Source: DATATJ01 sp963789075
GTDB taxonomy: Bacteria > Acidobacteriota > Vicinamibacteria > Vicinamibacterales > CAVVIG01
Direction: 5' to 3'
Assembly (NCBI GenBank): GCA_963789075.1
Contig: CAWBJQ010000003.1
Location: forward strand, 1 to 64,000
DNA length: 64,000 bases
Shown here: positions 36,130 to 46,663 of the stretch, piece after piece
Numbering within the stretch: position 1 is the first letter of the stretch
Layout of the letters: the number at the start of each line of letters is the position of its first letter
Made by a program: the position numbers and the translations under genes
The notes under the pieces: model-generated
What the model was told of the DNA's origin: nothing
Seen by the model: only the letters and a program-made list of their open reading frames with translations
The model's database searches: none

Positions 36130-37845
36130 CGGCCGTTGCGGCGGTCATCATCGGGCTGACTGCAGTCGCTCACGCCCAGATCCGCCCACCGAAAGCACAG
36201 GTCACACCGATAGTGGAGCGCTCGGCGGTTCGCGCGGGTGGACCCGTGCGGCTGGCGCTGAAGGTGTCGCTTCCCGAAGGGCTGCACACGCAGTCCAACA
36301 AGCCCCGCGATCCGACGCTCATCCCGACCGTGCTCACGATCGACGCGCATCCGGGCGTCACGATCGACGAAGTCGTCTTTCCGCCGTCCACCGATCTCAA
36401 ACAGGCCGGACTCGATCAGCCGCTCGCTGTGTTCGAGCACGAGTTCGCGATCGGCGTCCAGTTGTCGTTGGGGTCCGACGTTCCGATCGGCGATCTCGTA
36501 ATTCCGGCACACCTGCGCTATCAGGCCTGCGACGCGAATCTCTGCTACGCACCGGCGACCGCCAACGTGCAATGGACGCTGCGCCTCGTCTCCGCGGCCA
36601 CCTCTCTCGAAGGCATGCCTGCCGATTCGGCTTTCGCGCAGATCGCCTTCGGCCACGGCGAGAAGCCGTCGGCACCAACCGGCACGGCGCCGGCTGGCGC
36701 CGACGCCGGCCGCTGGCGACACCGGGATCGCCCAGCTCGACGGCTTCGCGACCCTCGGCACAACCGGCGGCTACATCGGCACCGACGAGTTTCTGAAGTT
36801 CGTCCACAACGCGGAACAGGGTGTGAAGGAGCGCGGCATGTTCGAGGGCCGCGGACCACTGGCGATTCTCCTGATCGTCCTGATCGGCGGCTTCGCGCTG
36901 AACCTCACGCCGTGCGTGCTGCCGATGATCCCGATCAATCTCGCCATCATCGGCGCGGGCGCGCAAGCGGGATCGCGCAGCCGCGGCTTTCTGCTCGGCT
37001 CGGCGTACGGCGGCGCCATGGCGCTCGTGTACGGCGTGCTCGGCCTGGTCGTGATTCTCACGGCCGGCACCTTCGGCACGATCAACGCGTCGCCCTGGTT
37101 CAACGTCGGGATCGCCGCGCTGTTCGTCGTGCTCGGGCTCGCGATGTTCGACGTGATCCTGATCGATTTTTCCAGCTTCTCGAGCGGGTTCCGCACGAGC
37201 GAATCGAGCCGCGGCACGTTTCTCGTCGCCTTCTCGATGGGCGCGGTCGCCGCGCTGCTCGCCGGCGCCTGCGTCGCGCCGGTGGTGATCCAGGTGGTGC
37301 TGTTTTCGAGCAACCTGTACGCGACCGGCACCACGCTGGCGCTCGCGCTGCCGTTCTGCCTCGGCATCGGCATGGCGCTGCCGTGGCCCGTCGCGGGCGC
37401 CGGCCTCGCGTCGCTGCCGAAGCCGGGCATGTGGATGGTCCGCGTCAAGCAGGCGTTCGGCGTGCTGATCCTCGTCACGGCCGCCTACTATGGCTACGTC
37501 GCCTACGACCTGTTCTCCAGCCGCTGGGTCGATCCGTCGGCCGTCACGTCGAGCGTGCAGGATCAGCTGAAAGAAGGGTGGACGCCGTCGCTCGCCGCCG
37601 GACTCGCCACGGCGAAGCGAGAGCAGAAGCCGGTGCTCATCGACATGTGGGCGACCTGGTGCAAGAACTGCCTGACGATGGACAAGACGACGCTGGCGAG
37701 TGCGGACGTGAAAGCGGCGCTCTCTGGCTACGTCAAGATCAAGTTTCAGGCGGAGCAGCCCGACGCGTCGCCCGCCAGGGACGTGATGAAGCGGTTCGAT
37801 GCGGTTGGCCTGCCAACTTACGTAATCCTTAGACCAAAGCCCTGA
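36027..37845 (+). CDS. dsbD: Thiol:disulfide interchange protein DsbD, one frameshift, start uncertain
   Basis: Carries reducing power from cytoplasmic thioredoxin to the periplasm. A signal segment (AAVAAVIIGLTAVAHAQ) precedes the alpha domain, whose redox Cys pair is in RYQACDANLCYAPAT. After a break near 36715 come eight membrane segments, with LTPCVLPMIPINLAI and LLAGACVAPVVI holding the membrane Cys pair. The thioredoxin-like gamma domain ends the protein (DMWATWCKNCLTMDKT). All three cysteine pairs are present. The start lies in a repeat block; GTG 36027 is in frame but unconvincing. Its position just after nuoG may be chance. Confidence 0.85.
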
Positions 37846-37913
37846 TTCGCGGGGCGATCGCTTGATCTGCGGCTGCGAGCGACACTAAAGTACGAGGGTA
37901 ATCCGCTCGCCAG

Positions 37914-38255
37914 ATGCCCTTGGTTCACCCTACGACGCTCCGGCGCTTGTTCACCCGCGCGGCCACCCTGTTGTTCGTGGGTACGCTGCTCTGCGTGCCG
38001 GGTCTGACGCGCGTCGGTCAGCACATCACCACGTCTCAGGCTCCGACCCTCAGCTTCAGTAAGAGCACCGATCTCCCGCCAAAGAAGATCGCGATCGAGC
38101 ACGTCCGCCTGATCGTGTCGTTGACCGAGTTGATGTGCGTCGAAACGGCTCCGGTCCGCACGTTCGTGCGCCCGGCCGACGCGACCGCTCCGCCCGCATT
38201 CACCGGCTCTACACCTCGTCCTCTCCGCGCACCCCCGTCGGCCCGTCTCGCTTAA
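37914..38255 (+). CDS. Hypothetical exported protein, 113 aa
   Basis: The ATG at 37914 opens a signal-like N-terminus (RLFTRAATLLFVGTLLCVPGLT) followed by a Pro/Ala/Thr-rich tail with no known domain (VGQHITTSQAPTLSFSKSTDL). A single cysteine sits in the mid region. I do not recognise it. It is plausible because the hydrophobic segment is well placed and codon use looks normal, but low-complexity content keeps certainty modest. The gap to the RraA gene (38256-38392) holds nothing assignable. Confidence 0.4.
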   Translation: MPLVHPTTLRRLFTRAATLLFVGTLLCVPGLTRVGQHITTSQAPTLSFSKSTDLPPKKIAIEHVRLIVSLTELMCVETAPVRTFVRPADATAPPAFTGSTPRPLRAPPSARLA

Positions 38256-38392
38256 CCAACACTGAAGTTCCGCGTGTAAGCCAGGTGTTTCATGACCCGG
38301 CATTCGCGGCGGTTTCCGCGACGGCGGATCCGCTTTATCACGCACGTGCTGAATGATTCGGGCCTGTCCAAGGTCCGGACTGGAGTGTCGAG

Positions 38393-39084
38393 TTGGCTCT
38401 GCTCACAGCCGAGTTGATTGACCAATATCGTCGTCTGAACGGCGCCACCGTGGCGAACGCGATCGAGACGTTCGGCGGACGCCTGCGCAACGAAGGCTTC
38501 GCCGACAGTTCGCTGCGGTGTCAGACCCCTGGCCTGCCGCCGGTCGTCGGTCACGCCGTGACCGCGCGCATCCGATGCTCGTCGCCTCCGCCGGTCGGGC
38601 ACCGCTATCACGATCGCACGGACTGGTGGAACTTCATCGTCTCCATTCCGTCCCCGCGGATCGTCGTCGTGCAGGACGTCGACGAGCGGCCGGGACTCGG
38701 CGCGTTTGTCGGCGACCTCCACGCCACGATTCTGCGGGCGCTCGGCTGCGTCGCCTACGTGACGAACGGCACGGTGCGCGATGTCGGCGCCGTGCGCGAC
38801 ATGGGCTTCCACCTGCTGGCCTCGAGTACCGGCGGTATCGCATGCGTTCGCGCACATTCTCGATTTCGGCGAAGCCGGTCGAGATCGCCGGGCTGCCGAT
38901 CGCCACCGGCGACCTGCTCTTTGCCGGCGCTGACGGTCTGCTGTCGCTGCCGGCGTCCATCGTGGAGGAGATCCCGCGCGCCGCAGCGGCGATGCAGTTG
39001 AAAGAGGAACAGGTGAGCGAATTCTGCAGGTCCGCGCGCTTCTCGATTGAAGGCCTGCGGGAGCTGGTGAGGGATTTGGGATGA
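38393..39084 (+). CDS. RraA-family protein (HMG/oxaloacetate aldolase-like), two frameshifts
   Basis: The fold starts LLTAELIDQYRRLNGATVANAIETFGGR. VVVVQDVDERPGLGAFVGDLHATIL and TNGTVRDVGAVRDMGFHLLAS are the RraA/aldolase substrate and metal loop. Breaks near 38822 and 38872 pass through SHAFAHILDFG to PVEIAGLPIATGDLLFAGADG, restoring the family's C-terminal strand. Some members cleave 4-hydroxy-4-methyl-2-oxoglutarate or decarboxylate oxaloacetate; E. coli RraA inhibits RNase E. The start is TTG at 38393. Its stop overlaps the adaptor ATG (ATGA), so it is coupled with the efflux genes. Confidence 0.8.
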
Positions 39085-40293
39085 ACAAGGTGATCGTACG
39101 TCGACTCGCATTCGCAGCCGCGCTGGCGGGCTGGGGACTGAACACCGCCTGTTCGCGTCCGCACGCAGCCGAGGCGGCGCCGGACGTGCCGGCGGTCTCT
39201 GTCGCAAAGATCGTGCGCGGCGATCTGGGACAGACGCTGACGCTCGCCGCCGAATTCCGGCCGTTTCAGGAAATCGAGGTGCACGCCAAGGTGGCGGGAT
39301 ACGTCAAGGCGATCAACGTGGACGTCGGCGACCGCGTCGCGGCCGGCCAGCTGCTCGCGGTGCTCGAGATTCCCGAGCTGCAGGACGAGATGGCGCAGGA
39401 CGAAGCGGGCGTCAAGCGCAGCGCAGAGGAAGTGAACCGCGCGCAGGCGGATTTCGAGCGCGCCCAATCGGTGCACGAGGTCGCGCACCTGGGATCGACG
39501 CGCCTGGCCGCGGTGATGAAGCAGCGGCCGAATCTGGTCGCGCAGCAGGACATCGACGAGGCGCTCGGACGCGATCGCACCGCGGAAGCGCAGGTCGCGA
39601 CCGCCAAGGCCGCGGTGGCGGCCGCGCAGGAGCAGCTCGCCGTCTCCAAAGCGAACCAGAGCAAGACGAAGACGCTGTTCGCCTACGCGCGCATCACGGC
39701 GCCGTTTGCCGGCGTCATCACGCATCGCTACGCCGACACCGGCGCGATGATTCAGGCGGGCACCTCGTCGCAGACGCAGGCGATGCCGATCGTCCGTCTG
39801 TCGCAGAACTCGCTGCTGCGCCTGATCATTCAGGTGCCCGAATCGGCCGTCTCGGACATCCACGTCGAAGCAGCCGGTCGACGTCAAGGTGCCGTCGCTC
39901 AAGCGCACGTTCGCCGGCACTGTCGCGCGCTTCGCCGACAATCTCAATCCCGACACGCGGACGATGGAGACGGAAGTGGACGTGCCGAACCCGACGCTCA
40001 CGCTCGTGCCGGGGATGTACGCGTACGCGTCGATCACGGTGGCGCACGCGGCGTCTGTGCTCATCGCGCCGGTGCAGGCCATCGATCGCACGGGCGACAA
40101 GACCAGCGTGATCGTGGTCGGCGCCGGCGGCAAGCTCGAGCCGCGCGACGTCACGCTCGGGATCGAGGCGCCCGATCGCGTCGAGATTCGATCGGGGCTG
40201 CGTGAGAACGAGCTCGTCGTGCTCGGCAATCGCGCCCAATTGAAGGCCGGAACAGTCGTCTCGCCGCAGCTGCGCCGCGCTGCCGGCGGCTGA
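39081..40293 (+). CDS. RND efflux periplasmic adaptor (HlyD/AcrA family), one frameshift
   Basis: A membrane-fusion protein joining the RND pump to TolC. The N-terminal segment ends in LNTACSRP, a possible but weak lipobox. The lipoyl halves are VHAKVAGYVKAINVDVGDRVAAGQLLAVLE and, after the coiled-coil hairpin (EEVNRAQADFERAQSV to AAAQEQLAVSKA), AYARITAPFAGVITHRY. The beta-barrel and membrane-proximal domains follow a break near 39868: VPSLKRTFAGTVARFADNLNPDTRTMETEV and IRSGLRENELVVLGNRAQLKAG. Length about 403 residues. It is the first of three efflux genes. Confidence 0.88.
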
Positions 40294-40305
40294 AGGAGCT
40301 CGCTG

Positions 40306-43300
40306 ATGTCCGGCTTCTCCATCCGCAATCCGTACTTCATCATCGTCGTCTCGCTGATCGCGACGGTGATCGGTCTGACCAGCGTCGTGCGCATGCCGGT
40401 CGACCTCTTTCCGGACATCAACATTCCGGAAGTGGTCGTGGCGACGTTCTACACCGGCATGCCGCCGGAACAGATCGAGACCGACATCACCGGACGGTTC
40501 GAGCGCTTCTTCACGCTCGGTGCCGGCATCGATCACATGGAGTCGCGGTCGCTGCCCGGCGTGAGCATCATCAAGGTCTATTTCCAGCCCGGCACGAGCG
40601 CCGATTCCGACGTCAACGAGATCTCGAATCTGGCGATGGCGGATCTCCGCCGCCTGCCGCCGGGCACGCTGCCGCCGATCGTGCAGAAGTTCGACGCATC
40701 GAGCCTGCCGGTGTGCCTGATCACGCTCAAAGGCGAAGGGATGAGCGAGACGCAGCTGCGCGATATCGGGCAGTTCGCCGTACGCAATCAGTTGGGATCG
40801 GTGCCCGGCGCGTCGGTGCCGCCGCCGTTCGGCGGCAAGTATCGCCAGATCATGGTCTACGTCGATCCGGCGAAGCTGCAGGCGTACGAAATGAGCCCGA
40901 TGGACGTCGTGCGGGCGGTGAACAACGCCAACCTGATTCTGCCGTCGGGCGACGTCAAGATCGGCCCGTACGACTACAACCTGTTCACGAACAGCCAGTT
41001 TCGCGCCATTCCGGAGATCAATCAGATTCCGCTGAAGACCGATCGGCCGATCGACGGTCACCGTCGGCGACGTCGGGCACGCGGAGGACGCGCATCAGAT
41101 CCAGAACAACATCGTGCTCGTGGACGGCCAGCCCTCGGTGTATCTGCCGGTGATGAAACAAGGCGGCGACACGAACACGATCGCCGTGGTGGACGGCGTC
41201 AAGGATCTGCTGGAACGGCTCGTCGACGTCCCGAAGGAGCTCGTGCCCACGGTGGTGTTCGACCAGTCGCTCTTCGTCAAGCGGGCGATCGAGACGCTGC
41301 TGCACGAAGGCGGGATCGGGCTGCTGTTCACGGCGATCATGGTGCTCGTGTTCCTCGGGAGCTTCCGCGCGACGGTCGCGGTATTTCTCTCGATTCCGCT
41401 CTCGGTGCTCGCGGCCCTGATTGCGTTGTACATGGGCGGCAGCTCGATCAACACGATGATTCTCGCGGGCTTCGCGCTCGTGTTCTCGCGGTTGATCGAC
41501 AACGCGGTGATCGTGCTCGAGAACATCTTCCGTCACATGGAGATGGGCGAGTCGCCCGAGGTGGCGGCCGAAAAGGGCGGCGACGAAGTGGCGCTCGCCG
41601 TGCTCGCGGCGACGCTCACCAGCTCGATCGTCTTTTTTCCGGTGACGTTTCTCTACGGCGTCAGCCGCTTTCTGTTTTCCGCGCTCGCGTTGGCCGTGGT
41701 GCTCTCGCTGTTCGCGTCCTACTTCGTCGCGATGACGGTCGTGCCGCTCTTCTGCGCGAAGCTGATCAAGGCGCCGCATCACGCTCCCCCGGCCGACGGC
41801 ACGACGACGACCGACGGAGCCCCGCCGGCGGCGTCCACCGCGGCGGCGCACGATGGCTTGATGGCGCGCTTCAACGCCGGCTTCGCCGTTCAGTTCGAAC
41901 GGCTGCTGGCCTGGTACGAGGGTGCCGTGCGTCGATCGCTGCGGACGCCCGGTGCGGTCGTCGTGACCGTCGCGGCGCTCTTCGCCGCGAGCCTGCTGCT
42001 CTACCCGTTCCTCGGTCTCGCGTTCTTCCCGCGAACCGATGCGGGCCAGTTCGTCGTCAACGTCAAGTCGCCGTCGGGCACGCGCATCGAGATGACCGCG
42101 CAGGACACCGCCAAGGTGGAGGCGCTCATTCGGCGCATCGTCGATCCGCGAGATCTCGAGCTGATTGTCTCGAACATCGGCGTCACGCCCGACTTCTCGG
42201 CGCTCTACACGAGCAACGCCGGGCCTCACGCCTCAACGGTGCAGGTGGCGCTCAAAGAGGATCACCGCGTCGGCAGCTATGAATACATGTCGCGGGTTCG
42301 CACGGCGATCAAGCGCGAACTGCCGTACTTGAGCGCGTACTTCCAGTCGGGCGGCCTCGCCGACGCGGTCCTCAATCAGGGGCTGCCGGCGCCGATCGAT
42401 GTCCAGTTGAGCGGCGCGAACATCGACGCGGTGTTCGACACCGCCAGCGGCATCGCCGCGCAGATTCGGACGCTCCCGGGCGTCAGCGACGTGTACATCC
42501 CGCAGGACATCGACTATCCGTCGCTGCGGCTCGACATCGACCGCGAGCGGGCCGGCGAGCTCGGGCTCGATCAGCGGGAGGTCGTCGACAACGTCATCAC
42601 GGCGTTGACGTCGAACGGCATGATTGCGCCCAGCTTCTGGGTGGATCCGAAAAGCGGCAACGACTACATGCTGACGGTTCAGTATCCAGAGAATCAGATC
42701 CACAACCTGCTCGATCTCCGCGGCATCCCGCTCCACTCCGGACGCCTCACGCAGCCGACGATGCTGGATGCGGTGACGAAGATCACGCCGCTCAAGTCGC
42801 CGACCGAGATCGACCACTACCAGATTCAGCGCGCGATCGACATCTACGTCAACCCGTCGAGCGAAGCGCTCGGCGCCCTGGCGACCAGCATTCGCGCCGT
42901 GCTCGCGAAGACACCGCGTCCTCAGGGTGTCCGCGTCGCGATGCGCGGCATGGTGCAGGGCATGGAAGCATCGTTCAAGAGCTTCGCCGTCGGATTGATT
43001 CTGGCGCTGGTGCTCCTGTATCTCATCCTCGTCGCGCAATTCCGGTCGTTCACGGATCCGGCGCTGATTCTTCTCGCGGTGCCGCCCGGCCTCACGGGCG
43101 TGCTGCTCGCGCTGTTTCTCACCGGAACGACGGTGAACGTGCAGTCGCTGATGGGCGTGGTGATGATGGTCGGCATGGTGGTCTCGAACAGCATTCTGAT
43201 TGTGGAGTTCACGCATCGCCTGCAGGACGATGGGATGCCGCTGCTCGATGCGGTGGTCAATTCGTGCCGCATCCGGCTGCGGCCGATTCTGATGACGTCG

Positions 43301-43495
43301 ATGGCGACCGTGTTCGGCCTGATCCCGATGGCGCTGAAGCTCGGGACCGGCAGCGAAGCGTACGCGCCGCTGGCCCGCGCGATCATCGGCGGTCTGATCG
43401 CCTCGGTCGCGATGACCGTCTTCATCGTGCCGGCGGCCTACCTCATGGTGTACCGCCGTCAGCCGGCGCAGACGACCGGTCCGGAGGCGGCATGA
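40306..43495 (+). CDS. RND-family efflux permease (AcrB/MexB-like), one frameshift
   Basis: A roughly 1060-residue proton-driven exporter. MSGFSIRNPYFIIVVSLIATVIG is the first helix, and MPVDLFPDINIPEVVVAT the usual first periplasmic segment. After a break near 41058 (skip one base in CCGATCGACGG) the rest is intact: GLLFTAIMVLVFLGSFRAT, SSINTMILAGFALVFSRLIDNAVIVLEN with the helix-4 acidic residue, a second periplasmic half, and MLTVQYPENQIHNLLDL. The final helices include SLMGVVMMVGMVVSNSILIVEF. The substrate is unknown. It is 12 bases after the adaptor and overlaps tolC by four bases. Confidence 0.9.
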
Positions 43496-44784
43496 TTCTC
43501 TTGCGCCGATGGACAACGATCGCAGCCGCGCTGCTGGTGGCGGCCTCGCCGCTGGCCGCGCAGACGGTTCAGCATCTCTCGCTCAGGGATGCGGAGCAGC
43601 AGGCGCTCGCGCACCATCCGCAGGTTCTCGCGGGACAGTACACCGCGCAGGCCGGCAGCGAGAGCGTGCGCGAGGCGAGATCTCCCTACTTCCCGACGGT
43701 GTTCGGCAGCGTCACCGGCGCCGACGCACAGAACAACAGCCGAATCACCGCGGGCGGCCTCAACAATCCGATCATTCTCGATCGGCTGGCGGCGGGCGTC
43801 TCTGCGTCGCAGCTGATCACCGACTTCGGGCGCACGCCGGATCTCGTGAAGAGCTCGACGCTGCGATCGCATGCCCTTCAGGAGGACGCGGTCACCGATC
43901 GCGCGGACGTGCTCCTGAGCGTCGACCGCGCCTACTTCGATGCGCTCAAGGCGCAGGCCGTCCTGCGCGTCGCGCAGGAAACGGTGCAGGCGCGGCAGCT
44001 GGTCGTCGATCAGGTGAGCGCGCTGGCGGCGAGCAACCTGAAGTCGGGTCTCGACGTCAGCTTCGCGAAAGTCAATCTCGCCGAGGCGCAGCTCCTGCTG
44101 CTCCAGGCGCAGAACGATCGGCAGGCAGGATTCGCCACGTTGTCGGCCGCCCTCGGCGACTCGCAGACGCCCACGTACGAGCTGGCGGAGGAACCGACGC
44201 CGCCGGCGCCGGCGGCCGACCCGGACGCCGTCGTCGCGCAGGCGCTGCGCGACCGGCCCGATGTGGCCGCGGAGCGATTCGAGCACGAGTCGGCCGCCAA
44301 GTTCGCCGACGCGGAGCGGGCGCTCTGGTTTCCGACAATCGCCGCCGCCGCGGCCGCGGGCGTCACGCCGTATCGGCAGGCGGGGCTGAACAGTCAGTAC
44401 TCGGCGATAGGTATCAACGTGACGGTGCCATTGTTCAACGGCAGCCTCTTTACGGCGCGGCACGCCGAGGCCAGCTTCCGCGCGCTCGCCGAGGAACAGC
44501 GCGTCCACGATCTCGAAAATCGCGTCGCGCGTGATGTGCGTCTCGCACTGCTCGACGCGCAGACCGGGTTTCAGCGCCTCGATCTGACGAACCAGCTGCT
44601 GGCACAGGCGTCCGAGGCGCTCGATCTGGCCACGTCGCGGTATAACCTCGGGCTCAGCTCGATCGTCGAGCTGACGCAGGCGCAGTTGAACCAGACGCGC
44701 GCGGAAATCGAGCAGGCCTCCGCGCGCTACGACTTCCAGGCGCAGACGGCCGCGCTGCGTTTCCAGATGGGGAGCCTCAAATAG
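43492..44784 (+). CDS. TolC-family outer-membrane efflux protein
   Basis: The outer-membrane channel of the pump. A signal peptide (TTIAAALLVAASPLAAQ) precedes two tandem outer-membrane efflux repeats: LSLRDAEQQALAHHPQVLAGQ in the first, and ALRDRPDVAAERFEHESAAKFADAE in the second. Each ends with a long helix (SLTQAQLNQTRAE-like: VELTQAQLNQTRAEIEQASARYD). Length is 430 residues. ATG 43492 overlaps the TGA of the permease (ATGA), so all three efflux genes plus RraA form one operon. The frame is intact. Confidence 0.88.
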   Translation: MILLRRWTTIAAALLVAASPLAAQTVQHLSLRDAEQQALAHHPQVLAGQYTAQAGSESVREARSPYFPTVFGSVTGADAQNNSRITAGGLNNPIILDRLAAGVSASQLITDFGRTPDLVKSSTLRSHALQEDAVTDRADVLLSVDRAYFDALKAQAVLRVAQETVQARQLVVDQVSALAASNLKSGLDVSFAKVNLAEAQLLLLQAQNDRQAGFATLSAALGDSQTPTYELAEEPTPPAPAADPDAVVAQALRDRPDVAAERFEHESAAKFADAERALWFPTIAAAAAAGVTPYRQAGLNSQYSAIGINVTVPLFNGSLFTARHAEASFRALAEEQRVHDLENRVARDVRLALLDAQTGFQRLDLTNQLLAQASEALDLATSRYNLGLSSIVELTQAQLNQTRAEIEQASARYDFQAQTAALRFQMGSLK

Positions 44785-44790
44785 CCTTCG

Positions 44791-44887
44791 ATCACAAACC
44801 ACGAAGATCACGAAGCAATTCATGTACAGAGATCTTCGTGGCCTTCGTGGCTTCGTGGTTTCGTCGCGGTTTCGTGGTTTCGTAGAC
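44791..44887. repeat. CACGAAG-type palindromic repeat, copy 5
   Basis: ACCACGAAGATCACGAAGC on the left, TGTACA at 44823-44828 in the loop, then four CTTCGTGG-like units on the right. It separates tolC from the gamma-glutamyltransferase gene and could end the efflux transcript. Confidence 0.78.
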
Positions 44888-44914
44888 GAGTCGAACACGT
44901 GTAGCATTTCGATC

Positions 44915-46543
44915 ATGAGCGTCATCACCGGTCGATCGCGTGTCGCCACCAAATACGGCATCGTCGCCGCGAGCCAACCGCTCGCCGCGCAGGCGGGCGT
45001 TCAAGTGCTCGAGCGCGGCGGAAATGCTGTCGACGCGGCAATCGCCACCAACGCCGTCATGGGTCTCGTCGAACCGCAGTCGAACGGTATCGGCGGCGAC
45101 CTGTTTGCGATTGTGTACGAGGCGAGGACAGGCGCGCTGCACGGGCTCAACGCGTCCGGTTGGGCGCCGAGCGGGTTGACGCCGGCCTTCATGAAGCAGC
45201 GCGGCTTCCAGCAGATGCCGGAGAGCGGTATTCACACGGTGACGGTGCCCGGGGCCGTGGCCGGCTGGGAGGCGCTTCGCGCTCGTCTGGGGACGCTGCC
45301 GATGTCCGACCTCCTCGCCCCGGCGATCTTCTATGCGGACGAGGGCTTTCCGGTCTCCGACGTCATCGCGGCCGCGTGGGCCTCGCTGGCCGACAGGGTG
45401 GCCGCCGAGCCCAATGCCGCGGCCACGTATCTCCCGGGCGGGCGTCCGCCTGCCGCGGGCGAAGTCTTCAGAAATCCCGATCTCGCCAATTCGCTGCGCC
45501 TCGTCGCGGCGCAAGGACCCGCGGGATTCTACGAGGGCCAGACCGCCGACGCGATCCTCGCGATCTCGCGCGAAAAGGGCGGCACGCTGACGGCGGCGGA
45601 TCTCCGCGACATGCAGGCCGAGTGGGTCGATCCGATTTCGACGACGTATCGCGGCTGGACGGTGTACGAGCTGCCACCGAATACGCAGGGGATCGCCGCG
45701 CTGGCCATGCTGAACCTGATGGAACAGTTTCCGCTCGGCGAATACGGCTTTCACAGCGCGCCTTCGCTGCACGTGATGATCGAGGCGAAAAAGCTGGCGT
45801 ACGCCGACATGCTTCGATACGTCGGCGATCCGCGATTCGCGAACGCGCCGGTCTCGGCGATCTTGGACAAGGCACACGCGAAAGAACGCGCGCGACACAT
45901 CGATTCCCGGCGCGCGGCGTGTAGTGTGGACCCGTCCGTGTTGGACGGGCTCACCACGTCGGTCGGCGACGACACGATCTATCTCTCCGTCATCGACCGG
46001 CACGGCAACATCGTGTCGCTGATTCAGAGCATCTATGTCGGCTTCGGCAGCGCAATCGTGCCGACCGGCACCGGTTTCGCGCTGCACAATCGCGGCGCGC
46101 TCTTCACGCTGGAAGACGCGCACCCCAACACGCTCGCTCCGCGCAAGCGTCCCCTGCACACGATCATTCCGGGATTCATGCAGAAGGACGACACGCGGAT
46201 TGGATTCGGCATCATGGGCGGCTTCAATCAAGCGCAAGCCCACGCGCAGTTCGTCGCCAACATCGTCGACTACGGCTGCGATATTCAGGAGGCGCTCGAG
46301 GCGGGTCGCTTCACGAAAGGCACGTTCAGCGGCGCCGACGTCAACGTCGAGGCGCTGGTGCCGGAGCCGGTGAGAGCGGCGCTCGCTGCGCTGGGGCACG
46401 ACGTGACCAGCGTGCCGCCGCGAACCGGGACGTTCGGCCACGGACAAGCGGTGATGAGCGACGCGTCAGGTGTGCACTTCGGGGCGTCGGAGCCGCGGCA
46501 CGACGGCGCGGCCATCCCGGAGGCGCCGCCGGTGTTTGCGTAG
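44915..46543 (+). CDS. Gamma-glutamyltransferase family Ntn hydrolase
   Basis: Hydrolyses or transfers gamma-glutamyl groups after self-cleavage. VQVLERGGNAVDAAIATNAVMGLVEPQSNGIGGD is the conserved large-subunit start. The cleavage/nucleophile threonine is in VGDDTIYLSVIDRHGNIVSLIQS, then GTGFALHNRG and PLHTIIPGFM mark the small subunit. It lacks a signal peptide, unlike periplasmic Ggt, so it may be cytoplasmic or belong to the acylase-like side branch. The ATG at 44915 gives 542 residues. The frame is intact. Confidence 0.86.
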   Translation: MSVITGRSRVATKYGIVAASQPLAAQAGVQVLERGGNAVDAAIATNAVMGLVEPQSNGIGGDLFAIVYEARTGALHGLNASGWAPSGLTPAFMKQRGFQQMPESGIHTVTVPGAVAGWEALRARLGTLPMSDLLAPAIFYADEGFPVSDVIAAAWASLADRVAAEPNAAATYLPGGRPPAAGEVFRNPDLANSLRLVAAQGPAGFYEGQTADAILAISREKGGTLTAADLRDMQAEWVDPISTTYRGWTVYELPPNTQGIAALAMLNLMEQFPLGEYGFHSAPSLHVMIEAKKLAYADMLRYVGDPRFANAPVSAILDKAHAKERARHIDSRRAACSVDPSVLDGLTTSVGDDTIYLSVIDRHGNIVSLIQSIYVGFGSAIVPTGTGFALHNRGALFTLEDAHPNTLAPRKRPLHTIIPGFMQKDDTRIGFGIMGGFNQAQAHAQFVANIVDYGCDIQEALEAGRFTKGTFSGADVNVEALVPEPVRAALAALGHDVTSVPPRTGTFGHGQAVMSDASGVHFGASEPRHDGAAIPEAPPVFA

Positions 46544-46552
46544 GAATTGAAC

Positions 46553-46660
46553 CGCTCGGCTAAAGCCTTCGCGCTACGGTATCTCGAGCCGACGCCTTCG
46601 CGCGACGGTGTCGAGGCGACGCTACCGAGACCGACGTAGCGCGAAGGCGTTAGCCGAGCG
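46553..46660. repeat. Large palindrome, CGCTCGGCTAAAGCCTTCGCG type
   Basis: Arms 46553-46578 and 46635-46660 are inverted copies with one mismatch (AAAGCC against GGCGTT), around a 56-base centre that contains further degraded half units. It lies 10 bases after the gamma-glutamyltransferase stop and 4 bases from the end of the convergent hydratase gene, so it may terminate both. Confidence 0.78.
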
Positions 46661-46663
46661 ACG

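Noticed and set aside
31377..41058. Programmed +1 ribosomal frameshifting as the explanation for broken genes
   Set aside because: The skipped bases have no shared slippery codon, stop codon or stimulatory sequence, and one gene would need six events, so the product yield would be negligible.
44792..46447. 551-codon minus-strand open frame
   Set aside because: Antisense to the gamma-glutamyltransferase; no recognisable domain.
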